Source: Bacteroidota bacterium (GTDB lineage: Bacteria; Bacteroidota; Bacteroidia; Cytophagales; Cytophagaceae). From it: DNA of 64,000 nt. The notes beneath the pieces are model-generated. The model saw nothing but the letters and a program-made list of their open reading frames with translations. It did no database searches and was not told the origin of the DNA. The position numbers and the translations under genes were made by a program. Position 1 is the stretch's first letter, and each line of letters begins with the position of its first letter. The DNA is taken from contig JAEWYS010000014.1 of assembly GCA_023458555.1 (NCBI GenBank), positions 62,001-126,000 of the forward strand. The letters are read 5' to 3'. Of the stretch, positions 55,247 through 64,000 are shown one piece after another.

Positions 55247-57004
55247 ATGAACAACACAATTAATCTTTCATCGAAGATTGATGAGTCTACCAAAAAGAAA
55301 ATTCATTCCTGGCTAAATGGTGATTACGATCAGGATACCAAAGATCGTATTCTTGAGCTAATGGAGAACAATCAGGATGAGCTTCTTGATTCTTTTTACA
55401 GAGATCTGGAATTCGGCACAGGAGGCCTTCGGGGCATTATGGGGGTCGGTTCCAACCGGATGAACAAGTATACCATAGGTATGGCCACACAGGGATTGGC
55501 CAATTACCTGAAAAAATCTTTTCCCGGTGAAGAGCTGAAAGCTGCAGTAGCATATGACAGCCGGAATAACAGCCCGTATTTTGCGCGCATTACTACTGAA
55601 GTTCTTTCTGCCAACGGAATAAAGGTTTACTTCTTTGATTCTTTAAGGCCTACACCGGAACTTTCATTTGCCATACGTCACCTGAAATGCCATACCGGAA
55701 TAGTGATTACTGCGTCACACAATCCTAAGGAGTACAACGGATACAAGGCTTACTGGCAGGATGGCGCCCAGATGATTGCTCCGCATGACAAAAACGTTAT
55801 AAAGGAAGTACAGGCAATCACCGATCCCGGCAACGTTAAATTTGCCCCCAACGAAAAGCTTATAGAAAGTATCAGTGCAGATGTTGACGAAGCTTATCTG
55901 TCCACGATTGCAGCTCTTTCTGTTTCACCGGAAAGCATCAAAAGACAGGAAAACCTGAAGATTGTCTTCTCCCCTATACACGGGACAGGTATCACACTCG
56001 TACCGGCTATTCTTAAAAAATTCGGCTTTAAAAATGTAAATATTGTTGATGAGCAGGCAACTCCGGATGGCAATTTCCCGACTGTGGTATATCCGAATCC
56101 AGAGGAAGCAGATGCATTGAGTCTGGCCCTTAAAAAAGCCAAAGACATTGATGCGGACATTCTGCTTGGTACTGATCCGGACTCTGACCGTGTAGGAATT
56201 GCCGTAAAAAATAATTTCGGTGAATGGCAGCTTCTCAATGGCAACCAGACCGGAAGTCTGCTCATAAATTATATGATCAATGCCTGGAAAGAAAAAGGCA
56301 AGCTAAGCGGAAAAGAATTTGTCGTTAAAACCATTGTAACCTCTGATATCATTGAAAAAATTGCAGCAGCCAACAATGTAAAATTCTATAATACACTTAC
56401 CGGATTTAAATACATCGCAGCAAAAATACGGGAGCTGGAAGGCAAAGAACAGTTTATTGCCGGCGGAGAAGAAAGCTACGGATATCTGATAGGTGATTCA
56501 GTAAGAGATAAAGACGCTATTGCCTCTTGCGCCTTTATATGTGAGATGGCCGCTTATGCCAAGGATCAGGGTATTACCCTGTTTGACATGATGACAGACA
56601 TGTACATCAAATACGGCTTTTACAAAGAAAAATTAATATCCATTACCAAAAAAGGAAAAAGCGGTGCAGAGGAAATTCAGGCAATGATGAAAGATCTGAG
56701 GGAAAATCCGCCTAAATCACTTGCCGGTTCCGGAGTAATCCGTTTGAAAGATTATGATGCGGGGATAGAAAAAGATCTGACCAGTGGCAAGGAAGAAAAG
56801 ATCAGTCTTCCCAGGGAAAATGTACTACAGTTTCTCACCGAGGATGGAAGCCTGGTTTCAGCGAGGCCTTCCGGAACCGAACCAAAAATCAAGTTCTACT
56901 TCTCCGTCAATGAAAAACTTCCTTCCAGAGATCTGTATAATACGGTCGAAGAACAGCTCAATAAGAAAATCCAGACTATTATTTCTGATTTAAAGCTGAA
57001 CTGA
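55247..57004 (+). CDS. Phosphoglucomutase/phosphomannomutase
   Basis: A 585-residue alpha-D-phosphohexomutase. The active Ser is S157 in ITASHNPKEYNG, metal-binding GTDPDSDRVG, sugar-binding GGEESYGYLIGD, and the phosphate-binding SARPSGTEPKIKFY at the end. It interconverts glucose-1-phosphate and glucose-6-phosphate. The long N-terminal segment is typical of the PGM2/Bacteroidota branch. A terminator follows within 10 bases. Confidence 0.93.
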   Translation: MNNTINLSSKIDESTKKKIHSWLNGDYDQDTKDRILELMENNQDELLDSFYRDLEFGTGGLRGIMGVGSNRMNKYTIGMATQGLANYLKKSFPGEELKAAVAYDSRNNSPYFARITTEVLSANGIKVYFFDSLRPTPELSFAIRHLKCHTGIVITASHNPKEYNGYKAYWQDGAQMIAPHDKNVIKEVQAITDPGNVKFAPNEKLIESISADVDEAYLSTIAALSVSPESIKRQENLKIVFSPIHGTGITLVPAILKKFGFKNVNIVDEQATPDGNFPTVVYPNPEEADALSLALKKAKDIDADILLGTDPDSDRVGIAVKNNFGEWQLLNGNQTGSLLINYMINAWKEKGKLSGKEFVVKTIVTSDIIEKIAAANNVKFYNTLTGFKYIAAKIRELEGKEQFIAGGEESYGYLIGDSVRDKDAIASCAFICEMAAYAKDQGITLFDMMTDMYIKYGFYKEKLISITKKGKSGAEEIQAMMKDLRENPPKSLAGSGVIRLKDYDAGIEKDLTSGKEEKISLPRENVLQFLTEDGSLVSARPSGTEPKIKFYFSVNEKLPSRDLYNTVEEQLNKKIQTIISDLKLN

Positions 57005-57013
57005 TTTGTACAC

Positions 57014-57050
57014 AAAACGCATCTTCGGAACAAACCCTGAGATGCGTTTT
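57014..57050 (+). terminator. Terminator of the phosphoglucomutase gene
   Basis: AAAACGCATCT (57014-57024) pairs exactly with AGATGCGTTTT (57040-57050), followed by ACTTTTT. Confidence 0.83.
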
Positions 57051-57165
57051 ACTTTTTAACCGGAATTCAGCCATAAACCACTACCCCCAAGACAGTTAAA
57101 TAATTTAGAGGCTACTCTATTTTCTTTTTAGAACTTTTTATAGTATTTTTTCAGGAAAATAAGGT

Positions 57166-57714
57166 ATGAAAACACACCACCTGCTTGCGCTTATTGTCTC
57201 ATTCATTTCAGGCATCCATACTTCTTTCAGTCAACAGAGCTTTCCGGAGCTGACCGGCAAAACACTGGAAGATAAGACAATAACCCTCCCGCTAAAGAAC
57301 AACGGCAGCTATACCCTGGTAGGAATTGCCTATTCCAAAAAAGCGGAAGATCATCTGAAAACATGGTTTCAGCCTGTCTATAACACTTTTATACAGGAGT
57401 CCGGAAAAACCCTGTTCCCTACTGAAAACTACAATGTAACTATTTATTTCATTCCTATGATTACCGGTATAGCTCAAAGCGCCGGAGGCAAAATAGAGAA
57501 TAAAATGAAAGAAAATATTGACAAAAGCCTTCAGCCCTATGTTCTGGTTTATGAAGGAGAGGTGAAAAACTATAAAACTTCTCTCAATATGAATGAGAAA
57601 GATCAGCCTTATTTTTTTGTTCTTGATCCCAAAGGACATGTAGTATACACGTGTACGGGTTCGTACACAGAAGGAAAATTCGAAAAAATTTTAGAAATAA
57701 TAGAAGACTTTTAA
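57166..57714 (+). CDS. Exported thioredoxin-fold-like hypothetical protein
   Basis: A 182-residue secreted protein: signal peptide to about SFSQ (23). The rest suggests a thioredoxin-like beta-alpha fold: PELTGKTLEDKTITLPLKN, then SYTLVGIAYSKKAEDHLKTW, DQPYFFVLDPKGHVVYTCTG. There is no CxxC; an overall similarity to Atp10-like proteins is possible. It is followed 12 bases later by the RhlE gene. Confidence 0.65.
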   Translation: MKTHHLLALIVSFISGIHTSFSQQSFPELTGKTLEDKTITLPLKNNGSYTLVGIAYSKKAEDHLKTWFQPVYNTFIQESGKTLFPTENYNVTIYFIPMITGIAQSAGGKIENKMKENIDKSLQPYVLVYEGEVKNYKTSLNMNEKDQPYFFVLDPKGHVVYTCTGSYTEGKFEKILEIIEDF

Positions 57715-57726
57715 ACATAAGATAAA

Positions 57727-58986
57727 TTGCAATTTGAAGATTTTGATCTGAATAAAGAGATCCTTAGCGGAATATCATGCCTCGGCTTTAAAACCCCTAC
57801 CCCGATTCAGGCACAAGCTATTCCTCTCGTGCTCGCGGGCAATGACCTTATCGGATGCGCCCAGACCGGCACAGGCAAGACTGGTGCCTTTCTGATTCCG
57901 ATTTTAAGTAAAATAGCGGACAAAAAAACCGGCAAAGTAAATACACTGATCATCGTACCAACCAGAGAACTGGCAGTACAAATTGACCAGCAGGCAGAAG
58001 GATTGTCTTACTTTTCCGATGTAAGCACCTATTCCGTCTATGGCGGAGGATCCGGGCAGAGTTTTGATCAGGAAAAAAAAGCGCTGGTAGAAGGAGCTGA
58101 TATTATCATTGCCACTCCCGGACGTTTGATCATGCACCTGAACCAGAACTATGTTGATTTTTCCGGTCTCAAACACCTGATTCTTGACGAAGCCGACCGT
58201 ATGCTTGATATGGGCTTTCTGGATTCACTGACTAAAATAATCCGTCATCTGCCTGCAGAACGGCAAACGCTGCTGTTTTCAGCAACCATGCCGCCCAAAA
58301 TACGCCAGCTAGCGAATACGATATTAAAAAATCCGATGGAAATCTCTATTGCCATATCCCGGCCTGCCGACAAAATTGCGCAGGAAGCTTATATGGTATA
58401 TGAAGAGCAAAAGCCCGGACTTTTCAAGCATATCATGCAGCAAATCACACCGCAAAGCACCATTGTTTTCACATCCAGCCGTCAGAAAGTAAAAGAAATC
58501 ATCCGTGAGCTGAAATCACTGAAACATAAAGCAAAGGGAATCTCATCCGACCTGGAACAACCAGAACGTGAAGCTGTCCTCACGGAGTTTAAGGCCAGAC
58601 AGCTGCCTATTCTTGTAGCTACAGATGTACTTTCCAGAGGTATAGATATCGAAGGTATCGACCTGGTAATAAACTATGACGTACCTGCCGAGCCGGAAGA
58701 TTATATTCATCGTATCGGGCGAACGGCCAGAGCCGAGGCTAAAGGCCGGGCGCTGACCTTTATTACCCCTTCGGACCTTCGGCGGTTTCACCGGATTGAG
58801 AAACTGATGGAAATGATTATTGATAAACCGGCACTTCCTGAACATCTCGGAGAAGCGCCTGTCTATACCTCTCCTGCAAAGAAAAATAACCGAAACAAGA
58901 AAAGTGGCAGTAAACATCCATTTAACAAAAAGAAATTTGTCAAAAAACGCAGTCCGAAAAATAACAACCCCGGTACCGACAAATAA
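57727..58986 (+). CDS. DEAD-box RNA helicase, RhlE-type
   Basis: A 419-residue helicase: Q-motif GFKTPTPIQAQAIP, Walker A AQTGTGKTG, PTRELA, DEADRMLD, SAT, and HRIGRTARAEAKG. The last 50 residues are very basic (KKNNRNKKSGSKHPFNKKKFVKKRSPKNN), an RNA-binding tail. Translation starts at TTG 57727, the only start compatible with the family N-terminus (FEDFDLNKEIL). It unwinds RNA in ribosome assembly or decay. Confidence 0.92.
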   Translation: MQFEDFDLNKEILSGISCLGFKTPTPIQAQAIPLVLAGNDLIGCAQTGTGKTGAFLIPILSKIADKKTGKVNTLIIVPTRELAVQIDQQAEGLSYFSDVSTYSVYGGGSGQSFDQEKKALVEGADIIIATPGRLIMHLNQNYVDFSGLKHLILDEADRMLDMGFLDSLTKIIRHLPAERQTLLFSATMPPKIRQLANTILKNPMEISIAISRPADKIAQEAYMVYEEQKPGLFKHIMQQITPQSTIVFTSSRQKVKEIIRELKSLKHKAKGISSDLEQPEREAVLTEFKARQLPILVATDVLSRGIDIEGIDLVINYDVPAEPEDYIHRIGRTARAEAKGRALTFITPSDLRRFHRIEKLMEMIIDKPALPEHLGEAPVYTSPAKKNNRNKKSGSKHPFNKKKFVKKRSPKNNNPGTDK

Positions 58987-59074
58987 AATTATCTAAACTT
59001 TTTATCTTGTTTTCATTTATCAGAATATAGCATTAAATTCACCGCTTTTTAACAAGAAAGTTATTTTATCACGA

Positions 59075-59767
59075 ATGAAACTGTTCAATTTTTACCTAAT
59101 CGCACTGAACGGACTGTTGGTCTTCACAGCTTGCGGACAAAACTCAAAAAACAAAAACATGAAATTATCTACGGAAAAGGACACGGTAAGCTACAGCGTC
59201 GGAGTAAATATCGCCAGCAACCTGAAACAGCAGGGGTTCGACGAGCTGAATGTAGATGCAATAGCTGAAGCGTTCAGAGACGTATATGGCAATAAAGATG
59301 TAAAAATCACTCCGGAAGAAGGCGGTACGCTGATCAATCAGTACATGATGAAACGTCAGCAGCAGAAAGGTGATGAAAATCAGAAAACCGGAAAAGATTT
59401 TCTTGACAAAAATGCTAAAGAAGAAGGTGTTTCTGTACTGCCTAGCGGACTTCAATACAAAGTACTTCAGGAAGGCAATGGTCCAAAACCAGGCCCTGGC
59501 GACAGAGTTACCGTTCATTATACAGGAAAGCTTATCAACGGCAAAGTATTTGACAGCTCTGTTGAGCGTGGTCAGCCTGCCACATTTGGTGTAAATCAGG
59601 TGATCCCGGGATGGACAGAAGCTCTTCAGCTAATGAGTGTCGGATCAAAATACAAGCTTTTCATTCCATCTGACCTTGCTTACGGTGAAAGAGGAGCCGG
59701 CGGGGATATCGGACCAAACGAAACGCTTATTTTTGATGTTGAGCTGATTTCAATTGAAGGAAAATAA
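59075..59767 (+). CDS. FKBP-type peptidyl-prolyl isomerase lipoprotein
   Basis: A 230-residue lipoprotein (lipobox VFTAC, Cys20). An N-terminal dimerisation domain of the Mip/FkpA type (DTVSYSVGVNIASNLKQQG) is followed by an FKBP domain (about 125-228) with VTVHYTGKLINGKVFDSS, VIPGWTEALQLMSVGSK, and LAYGERGAGGDIGPNETLIFDVELI. It would aid periplasmic protein folding. Confidence 0.93.
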   Translation: MKLFNFYLIALNGLLVFTACGQNSKNKNMKLSTEKDTVSYSVGVNIASNLKQQGFDELNVDAIAEAFRDVYGNKDVKITPEEGGTLINQYMMKRQQQKGDENQKTGKDFLDKNAKEEGVSVLPSGLQYKVLQEGNGPKPGPGDRVTVHYTGKLINGKVFDSSVERGQPATFGVNQVIPGWTEALQLMSVGSKYKLFIPSDLAYGERGAGGDIGPNETLIFDVELISIEGK

Positions 59768-59783
59768 GAAAATTTAAAATACG

Positions 59784-59816
59784 AAAAAGCGAAGTAGTTT
59801 ACTTCGCTTTTTTTTT
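59784..59816 (+). terminator. Terminator of the FKBP gene
   Basis: AAAGCGAAGTA pairs with TACTTCGCTTT around GTT, followed by TTTTTTTT. Confidence 0.87.
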
Positions 59817-59882
59817 GCATCACCCTCTGGTCTTATATTTGCTGAATTCAGAAATAGTCTTTTGCGCAATACCTTCATCTGT

Positions 59883-61409
59883 ATGTCAAAGATATCCGGT
59901 ATATTTATTTTTCTTCTCTCTTTCTGCGCATACGCGCAGGATCCTCTGGAGTTTATAAATCCTGGTCCGGCCATAAATACGCCTTACGATGAAAGTAATC
60001 CGCTGGTATCTTCTGATGGCACAATCCTGTACTTTATCCGTAATGATCATCCGGCCAATACGCTTGCTCCGCAACGAACCCAGGACATATGGTATTCTGT
60101 ATTCAATCAGGAAGACAGTACCTGGACCGAAGCCGTCCATATGGATTTTCCGTTCAACCAGACACAGTACAATGCCATATACAGCATAAGTCCGTCCGGA
60201 CAGACCGCACTTATCAAAGGAGCCTATAAAAACGGGAAATATAAAAGCCGCGGGCTTTCTCTGACACACAAAAAAAACGGACGCTGGACGCTGCCGGAAA
60301 TGATTCATGTAGAAGATTTTGATAAAATGAGCCTGGGACTGTACGAAGGAGCATTTCTATGCAATGACGGCAAAACCCTGTTGCTGTATATGAGCGAATC
60401 TGCCACGACAGCCCCGGATATATACGTTTCCTTCAGAAAAAACAATCAGACATGGACCCGACCGCTTAGCCTCGGAAAAGATATTAACACTTCTTATCTG
60501 GAGGCCTCTCCTTTTCTGGCAGCAGACGGCAAAACACTTTTCTTTTCCAGCACAAGGCCCGGCGGTCTGGGTGATTCTGACATATACCGCTCCGTACGTC
60601 TTGACGATACTTGGACACGCTGGACCAAACCCGAAAACCTTGGCAAACCAGTCAACTCAGAAAAAAGGGAGACATATTATTCGCTGTCTGCATCCGGTGA
60701 TTATGGCTATATCGTGATAAAACCAGGACAGTATGGAAAATCCGATATTGTCAAAATACAGCTGAAGGAAGCTTTGCGGCCTGAGCCGGTAGCCTTACTT
60801 ACCGGAAAAGTCCTTAATGCCCATACCGGCCAGCCGCTGGAGGCAACTATTCAGATAGAGCAGCTGTCTGACGGGCAGCTGCTGGGGCTAACAGAATCCG
60901 ATCCAGGAAACGGTCAGTACAAGCTGATTCTTCCCCCCGGCAGACATTATGGGCTATCCGCTACTGCCAGAGGATATTATACGATCTCCCAAAATATTGA
61001 TCTTTCGCTACACGGCGAATATACTGAGATCGAAAAAGATCTGCTGCTTGTCCCCATTCAAAAAGGCCAGACAATACGGTTAAATAATATATTTTTCGAA
61101 TCGGGAAGCGCACAACTTACCATTAACTCAACGGCTGAGCTAAATCATTTACATGAAGTACTTCTTCAAAATCCTAAGCTAAAAATTGAAATAGCCGGCC
61201 ATACCGATAATATAGGAGATGATCATTCAAATATGCTTCTCAGTGAAGCCAGGGCTAAATCTGTCGCTGCTTTTTTGCTTTCCAAAGGTATTTCGTCGAA
61301 ACGCATCAGCGCCAAAGGCTACGGAGAAACCAGATTCATAGATACCAATGAAACGGAAGAAGGCCGCCAGAACAACCGTCGTGTAGAATTTACCATACTT
61401 GATTTCTGA
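59883..61409 (+). CDS. PD40-repeat/OmpA family outer-membrane protein
   Basis: A 508-residue exported protein: signal peptide (ATG 59883, MSKISGIFIFLLSFCAYAQ), PD40 beta-propeller repeats at about 30-290 (NPLVSSDGTILYFIRND, ASPFLAADGKTLFFSSTRPGGLGDSDIY), a carboxypeptidase-regulatory-like domain at about 305-390 (LTGKVLNAHTGQPLEATI), and a C-terminal OmpA domain (IEIAGHTDNIGDDHSNMLLSEARAKSV, NNRRVEFTIL) that binds peptidoglycan. Similar proteins in Bacteroidota link the envelope or gliding machinery; the role here is not known. Confidence 0.9.
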   Translation: MSKISGIFIFLLSFCAYAQDPLEFINPGPAINTPYDESNPLVSSDGTILYFIRNDHPANTLAPQRTQDIWYSVFNQEDSTWTEAVHMDFPFNQTQYNAIYSISPSGQTALIKGAYKNGKYKSRGLSLTHKKNGRWTLPEMIHVEDFDKMSLGLYEGAFLCNDGKTLLLYMSESATTAPDIYVSFRKNNQTWTRPLSLGKDINTSYLEASPFLAADGKTLFFSSTRPGGLGDSDIYRSVRLDDTWTRWTKPENLGKPVNSEKRETYYSLSASGDYGYIVIKPGQYGKSDIVKIQLKEALRPEPVALLTGKVLNAHTGQPLEATIQIEQLSDGQLLGLTESDPGNGQYKLILPPGRHYGLSATARGYYTISQNIDLSLHGEYTEIEKDLLLVPIQKGQTIRLNNIFFESGSAQLTINSTAELNHLHEVLLQNPKLKIEIAGHTDNIGDDHSNMLLSEARAKSVAAFLLSKGISSKRISAKGYGETRFIDTNETEEGRQNNRRVEFTILDF

Positions 61410-61417
61410 TTCCGATT

Positions 61418-62458
61418 ATGATAAACCTTAAAGATGCTCAGCTAAGCAGACTTTGTATACACAGAGTAGGTTGTCAAAACGACAATGAAGATATTTTTTT
61501 CTCAGAGAGTGAAACCAATCTCTCAGATCCTCTTCTGAAAGGATTACTTCAACGGTATTTCTTTGATGGATTCAAAGATCATCAGTTTTACCAGCTGACT
61601 CATTCAAGTGATCTTGAATTGAATGAAACCTATCATTACGTCAGTCAGATTATAGAAAACCCGGATAATTTATACGAACTGTCCAGGGATATCGCACGCT
61701 ATCTTCATGAATGCTCTGATCATCCCAATATCAAATCAGGAGACTTTTGCATAGCATGGATTGAGAATTGTTCTGTCAATGGCGAATACGCAAATGCAGT
61801 CGGACTTTTCAAAGTCGAAAGCAAAGATACTTTTCTGAAAATAGCTCAGGATTTTTCCGTGATCCATGACCAGGGAATCAATATTTCAAAAATTGACAAA
61901 GGCTGTCTGATATTCGATTACGAAAGAGATCAGGGATTTCTTGTTTCCATAATCGATAATACCAATAAAAATAATGAAGCACGCTATTGGAAAGAAGATT
62001 TCCTGAAAGTCAGGCCCAGAGAAGACAGCTTTTTTCATACAAAAAACTATATGCAGCTGTGCAAAAACTTCTGTACGGAAGTGCTGGACAAAAAAGAACA
62101 GGTTGAAAAAACCGATCAGATTGATTTTCTCAACCGCTCATCCGGTTTTTTCAGCAACAAAGAGACTTTTAATATCCGGGAGTTTGAAGAAGAAGTGATC
62201 GCCGATCCTGAAATTATTGACAAGTTCAGAGGATTCAAAACTAATTTTCAAGAAAACAGTGATGTAAATATGTTTGATGAATTTGCTATTTCCAATCAGG
62301 CAGTAAAAGGCACAAAAAGAGTATTCAAAAGTGTGCTGAAGCTGGATAAGAACTTTCATATCTATGTTCACGGCAACCGAAACCTCATCGAACGCGGATA
62401 TGATGATCACCGTCAAATGCATTATTACAAGGTGTATTTTACCGAAGAGAGCTCATAA
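61418..62458 (+). CDS. 37-kDa nucleoid-associated protein (NdpA/YejK family)
   Basis: A 346-residue DNA-associated protein. It has the family layout: N-terminal LSRLCIHRVGCQND, central ARYLHECSDHPNIKSGDFCIAWIEN, DKGCLIFDYERDQGFLVSIIDN, and C-terminal region with FKTNFQ. It starts 8 bases after the OmpA-family gene, so it may be in the same unit. The next 193 bases carry no gene I can support. Confidence 0.82.
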   Translation: MINLKDAQLSRLCIHRVGCQNDNEDIFFSESETNLSDPLLKGLLQRYFFDGFKDHQFYQLTHSSDLELNETYHYVSQIIENPDNLYELSRDIARYLHECSDHPNIKSGDFCIAWIENCSVNGEYANAVGLFKVESKDTFLKIAQDFSVIHDQGINISKIDKGCLIFDYERDQGFLVSIIDNTNKNNEARYWKEDFLKVRPREDSFFHTKNYMQLCKNFCTEVLDKKEQVEKTDQIDFLNRSSGFFSNKETFNIREFEEEVIADPEIIDKFRGFKTNFQENSDVNMFDEFAISNQAVKGTKRVFKSVLKLDKNFHIYVHGNRNLIERGYDDHRQMHYYKVYFTEESS

Positions 62459-62651
62459 ACGATGCAGCTTTCAACCGGGTGCAACAAAAAGCCTAAAGCT
62501 CAAAGATCAGCTAGTTGTCATACAGCAGAAACTGAATCTATTCTCTATTTCCATATCCTCTGACAAACTACAACCGCAGACCCGGCAACAGTTCTCCAGC
62601 CGTAATCCCATCGGGCCTGCGGATTGTAAATTACGCTGACAGCCCGGAATT

Positions 62652-62867
62652 CTACTTTTTAACAGAATTGCGTGTTACAGCAAGTTCTTTTTTCCTGTTT
62701 TTACTGGCTGTTCGTACCTCTTTTTTACGATGTTTTTTCTGGCTTTCGATAATAGTCTTAGCCTGTTTATAATTAAAGTTTTCGCTCCGGCCGGTTACTG
62801 GTACTGTAACCGGATTGCAGGCTGTAATAAGACAGATTATTCCGAAACAAGTTAACCAAGCTTTCAT
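62652..62867 (-). CDS. Small lipoprotein with basic tail
   Basis: A 71-residue lipoprotein: lipobox CLITAC (Cys17), PVTVPVTGRSENF, then a tail of Lys/Arg-rich repeats (SQKKHRKKEVRTASKNRKKELAVTR). Such tails may bind peptidoglycan or DNA. No family is recognised. Lone gene on the minus strand. Confidence 0.6.
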   Translation of the reverse strand: MKAWLTCFGIICLITACNPVTVPVTGRSENFNYKQAKTIIESQKKHRKKEVRTASKNRKKELAVTRNSVKK

Positions 62868-63051
62868 AGTGGCAGGGGTTTTTGATGACTAATTTCAGAC
62901 CATATTCTCCCCATTTTATACGCAGTATAGCAGAAAGCGGTTTTTCATATATTGTATTTTTCCAATCAACTATAGAACAAATAGTATATAAAAATTAAAA
63001 TAATCCTATAAAATCATAAATAACAAACATAATAAAGGATAAAATTCCGGA

Positions 63052-63081
63052 TTGTCAGATATATTTTTTTAGTTAACTTTG
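63052..63081 (+). promoter_or_regulatory. Promoter for the 127-residue lipoprotein gene
   Basis: TTG (63052-63054), 19 bases, then TAACTTTG (63074-63081), a full Bacteroidota promoter with the ATG at 63105. Confidence 0.6.
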
Positions 63082-63104
63082 CATCTAATAATCCAATTTT
63101 AAAC

Positions 63105-63488
63105 ATGAAAAAATTATTTATTCTGTTTGCAGCAGTAGGATTTTTTAATTCCTGCAAAGACAAAAGAGAAATACAGGAATACGAGCCGGTATTTGACAAT
63201 TATGCAAAAGTAGTTCGTATTACCGAAGTCAGCCGCGATTTTATTACTGTAAAAAACAATACCGGCGTTCCGGCGGATCTGCGGGAATATAAATATTCCA
63301 ATGGCGATACGACTGCCAGAGTTGCAGGCAAAAGCACCGTAATTCAGCACCAGGCTTCCTATACCTTTACCACTGCTATGCCTCTTGATTTCACAAGAGA
63401 TACCATCTCTCTGTTCAAAAACGATTTTGCCACATTGCAAGATACCCTGGCAGACCAGTTTTTCCCGGTTGGTGTAAACGGATTCTGA
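63105..63488 (+). CDS. Lipoprotein-like hypothetical protein
   Basis: A 127-residue exported protein with a lipobox-like FFNSC (Cys17). The rest, FDNYAKVVRITEVSRDFITVKNN onward, suggests a small beta-sandwich with LREYKYSNGDTTARVAGKS. No family is recognised. It has a good promoter and a terminator-like inverted repeat. Confidence 0.62.
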   Translation: MKKLFILFAAVGFFNSCKDKREIQEYEPVFDNYAKVVRITEVSRDFITVKNNTGVPADLREYKYSNGDTTARVAGKSTVIQHQASYTFTTAMPLDFTRDTISLFKNDFATLQDTLADQFFPVGVNGF

Positions 63489-63520
63489 TCAGACCGCCAT
63501 GTATTTTCGGTTTACCCTGA

Positions 63521-63564
63521 ACGCTAAAAGTTTTCCACAGTTTTTTGTGAAGAACTTTTAGCGT
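63521..63564. terminator. Inverted repeat after the lipoprotein gene
   Basis: ACGCTAAAAGTT and AACTTTTAGCGT are exact reverse complements around a 20-base centre, 32 bases after the stop. No T-tail follows, so its role as a terminator is less sure. Confidence 0.55.
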
Positions 63565-63616
63565 ACCTTCGCTCAAATATCCGTTGACGTCCCGAATTTT
63601 CCTTTCATTTTAATAG

Positions 63617-63624
63617 TATATTTG
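63617..63624 (+). promoter_or_regulatory. -7 element for the UPF0173 gene
   Basis: TATATTTG fits TAnnTTTG, 48 bases before the ATG at 63673. The only TTG upstream is about 30 bases away, too far for a good -33 box. Confidence 0.35.
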
Positions 63625-63672
63625 TTAATTCTGTATTGAATCATTTACAACTTTTCAAATAGTAAACAGAAT

Positions 63673-64000
63673 ATGGAAATCACTTATTACGGACATTCTT
63701 GTTTTCAGATCAATACAGGCGGCTTTAAACTTTTGTTTGATCCTTTCATCAGCCCCAACGAGCTTGCCGCCCACATTGATGTTTCATCTATTGAGGCAGA
63801 CTTCATTCTGCTCAGTCATGGTCATGCCGATCATGTAGCAGATGCGGAGGAAATAGCCAAAAGAACCGGCGCTGAAATCATCAGTTCCTTTGAAATTGCA
63901 ACATGGTATGAAAACAAAGGTCTGAAAAAGACGCATTCCATGAATGTCGGCGGAAAATGGAAATTTCCTTTCGGCCTGGTTAAAATGGTCAATGCGATTC
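63673..64000 (+). CDS. UPF0173 metal-dependent hydrolase (partial, 3' end outside window)
   Basis: The first 109 residues of a metallo-beta-lactamase-fold hydrolase: MEITYYGHSCFQINTGG at the start, LLFDPFISPN, and the zinc motif HxHxDH in LLSHGHADHVADAEE. UPF0173 proteins are small hydrolases of unknown substrate, about 225-230 residues in full. Cut off at the window's end. Confidence 0.87.
   Translation, partial: MEITYYGHSCFQINTGGFKLLFDPFISPNELAAHIDVSSIEADFILLSHGHADHVADAEEIAKRTGAEIISSFEIATWYENKGLKKTHSMNVGGKWKFPFGLVKMVNAI

Noticed and set aside
62364..62639. 91-residue plus-strand frame after the nucleoid-associated protein
   Set aside because: Its first third overlaps that gene out of frame and the rest shows no protein-like pattern.

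Overview
The window is a gene-dense chromosomal segment from a member of the Bacteroidota, most likely a Cytophagales-type bacterium. This rests on a fused CcoNO cbb3 oxidase subunit, an Xus-like TonB receptor/DUF4374/PepSY locus, a GH26 enzyme ending in what looks like a type IX secretion tail, a menaquinone gene, several Bacteroidota-only protein families, scarce Shine-Dalgarno (SD) sequences and repeated TAnnTTTG -7 promoter elements. I see no rRNA, tRNA, CRISPR array, integrase or transposase. It reads as core genome with a few accessory patches.

Layout: 1-5.0 kb (minus) is a cbb3 oxidase operon (ccoI, ccoS, ccoNO, start of ccoQ), with a perfect 35-bp palindrome between ccoI and ccoS. OsmC and a small membrane protein follow. 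6.0-11.9 kb (minus) is an iron/xenosiderophore uptake operon: TonB-dependent receptor, DUF4374 lipoprotein, a Spy-like lipoprotein and a PepSY membrane protein. The next 0.8 kb holds a decayed leucine-rich-repeat gene. Then come a secreted GH26 mannanase, a P-loop kinase, a porin, a tiny transcription unit with an almost ideal SD sequence and a 16-codon ORF, and gapdh.

17.8-28.8 kb is mixed: Fic enzyme, CobW-type GTPase, a GH9-like protein lacking its expected catalytic residues, conserved hypotheticals, CPBP protease, GNAT, universal stress protein, queA and an SDR-DUF2867 protein. 28.8-33 kb holds csaA and a lipid-transport operon (mlaE-mlaF-mlaD) followed by a barrel protein and thioredoxin. 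33-37.4 kb is sbcDC. Next are a sugar dehydrogenase lipoprotein, a TrpD2 protein, and an oxidative-stress cluster (AhpD-like, AhpC-like, oxyR) with a readable OxyR site and ahpC promoter.

42.5-47.5 kb has a DUF493 protein, a response regulator with two unknown genes, metF, an HMG-CoA-lyase-like gene that lacks a standard start codon, and a LutA-like protein. 48.6-52.6 kb (minus) is a tight argS-gpx-menA-SDR operon, divergent from a decarboxylase of the biosynthetic arginine decarboxylase type. The last 10 kb has gmhB, phosphoglucomutase, an RhlE helicase, an FKBP lipoprotein, a PD40/OmpA protein, a nucleoid-associated protein, small lipoproteins and the start of a UPF0173 hydrolase.

All functional calls come from motif and family recognition by eye. 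No database search was run.
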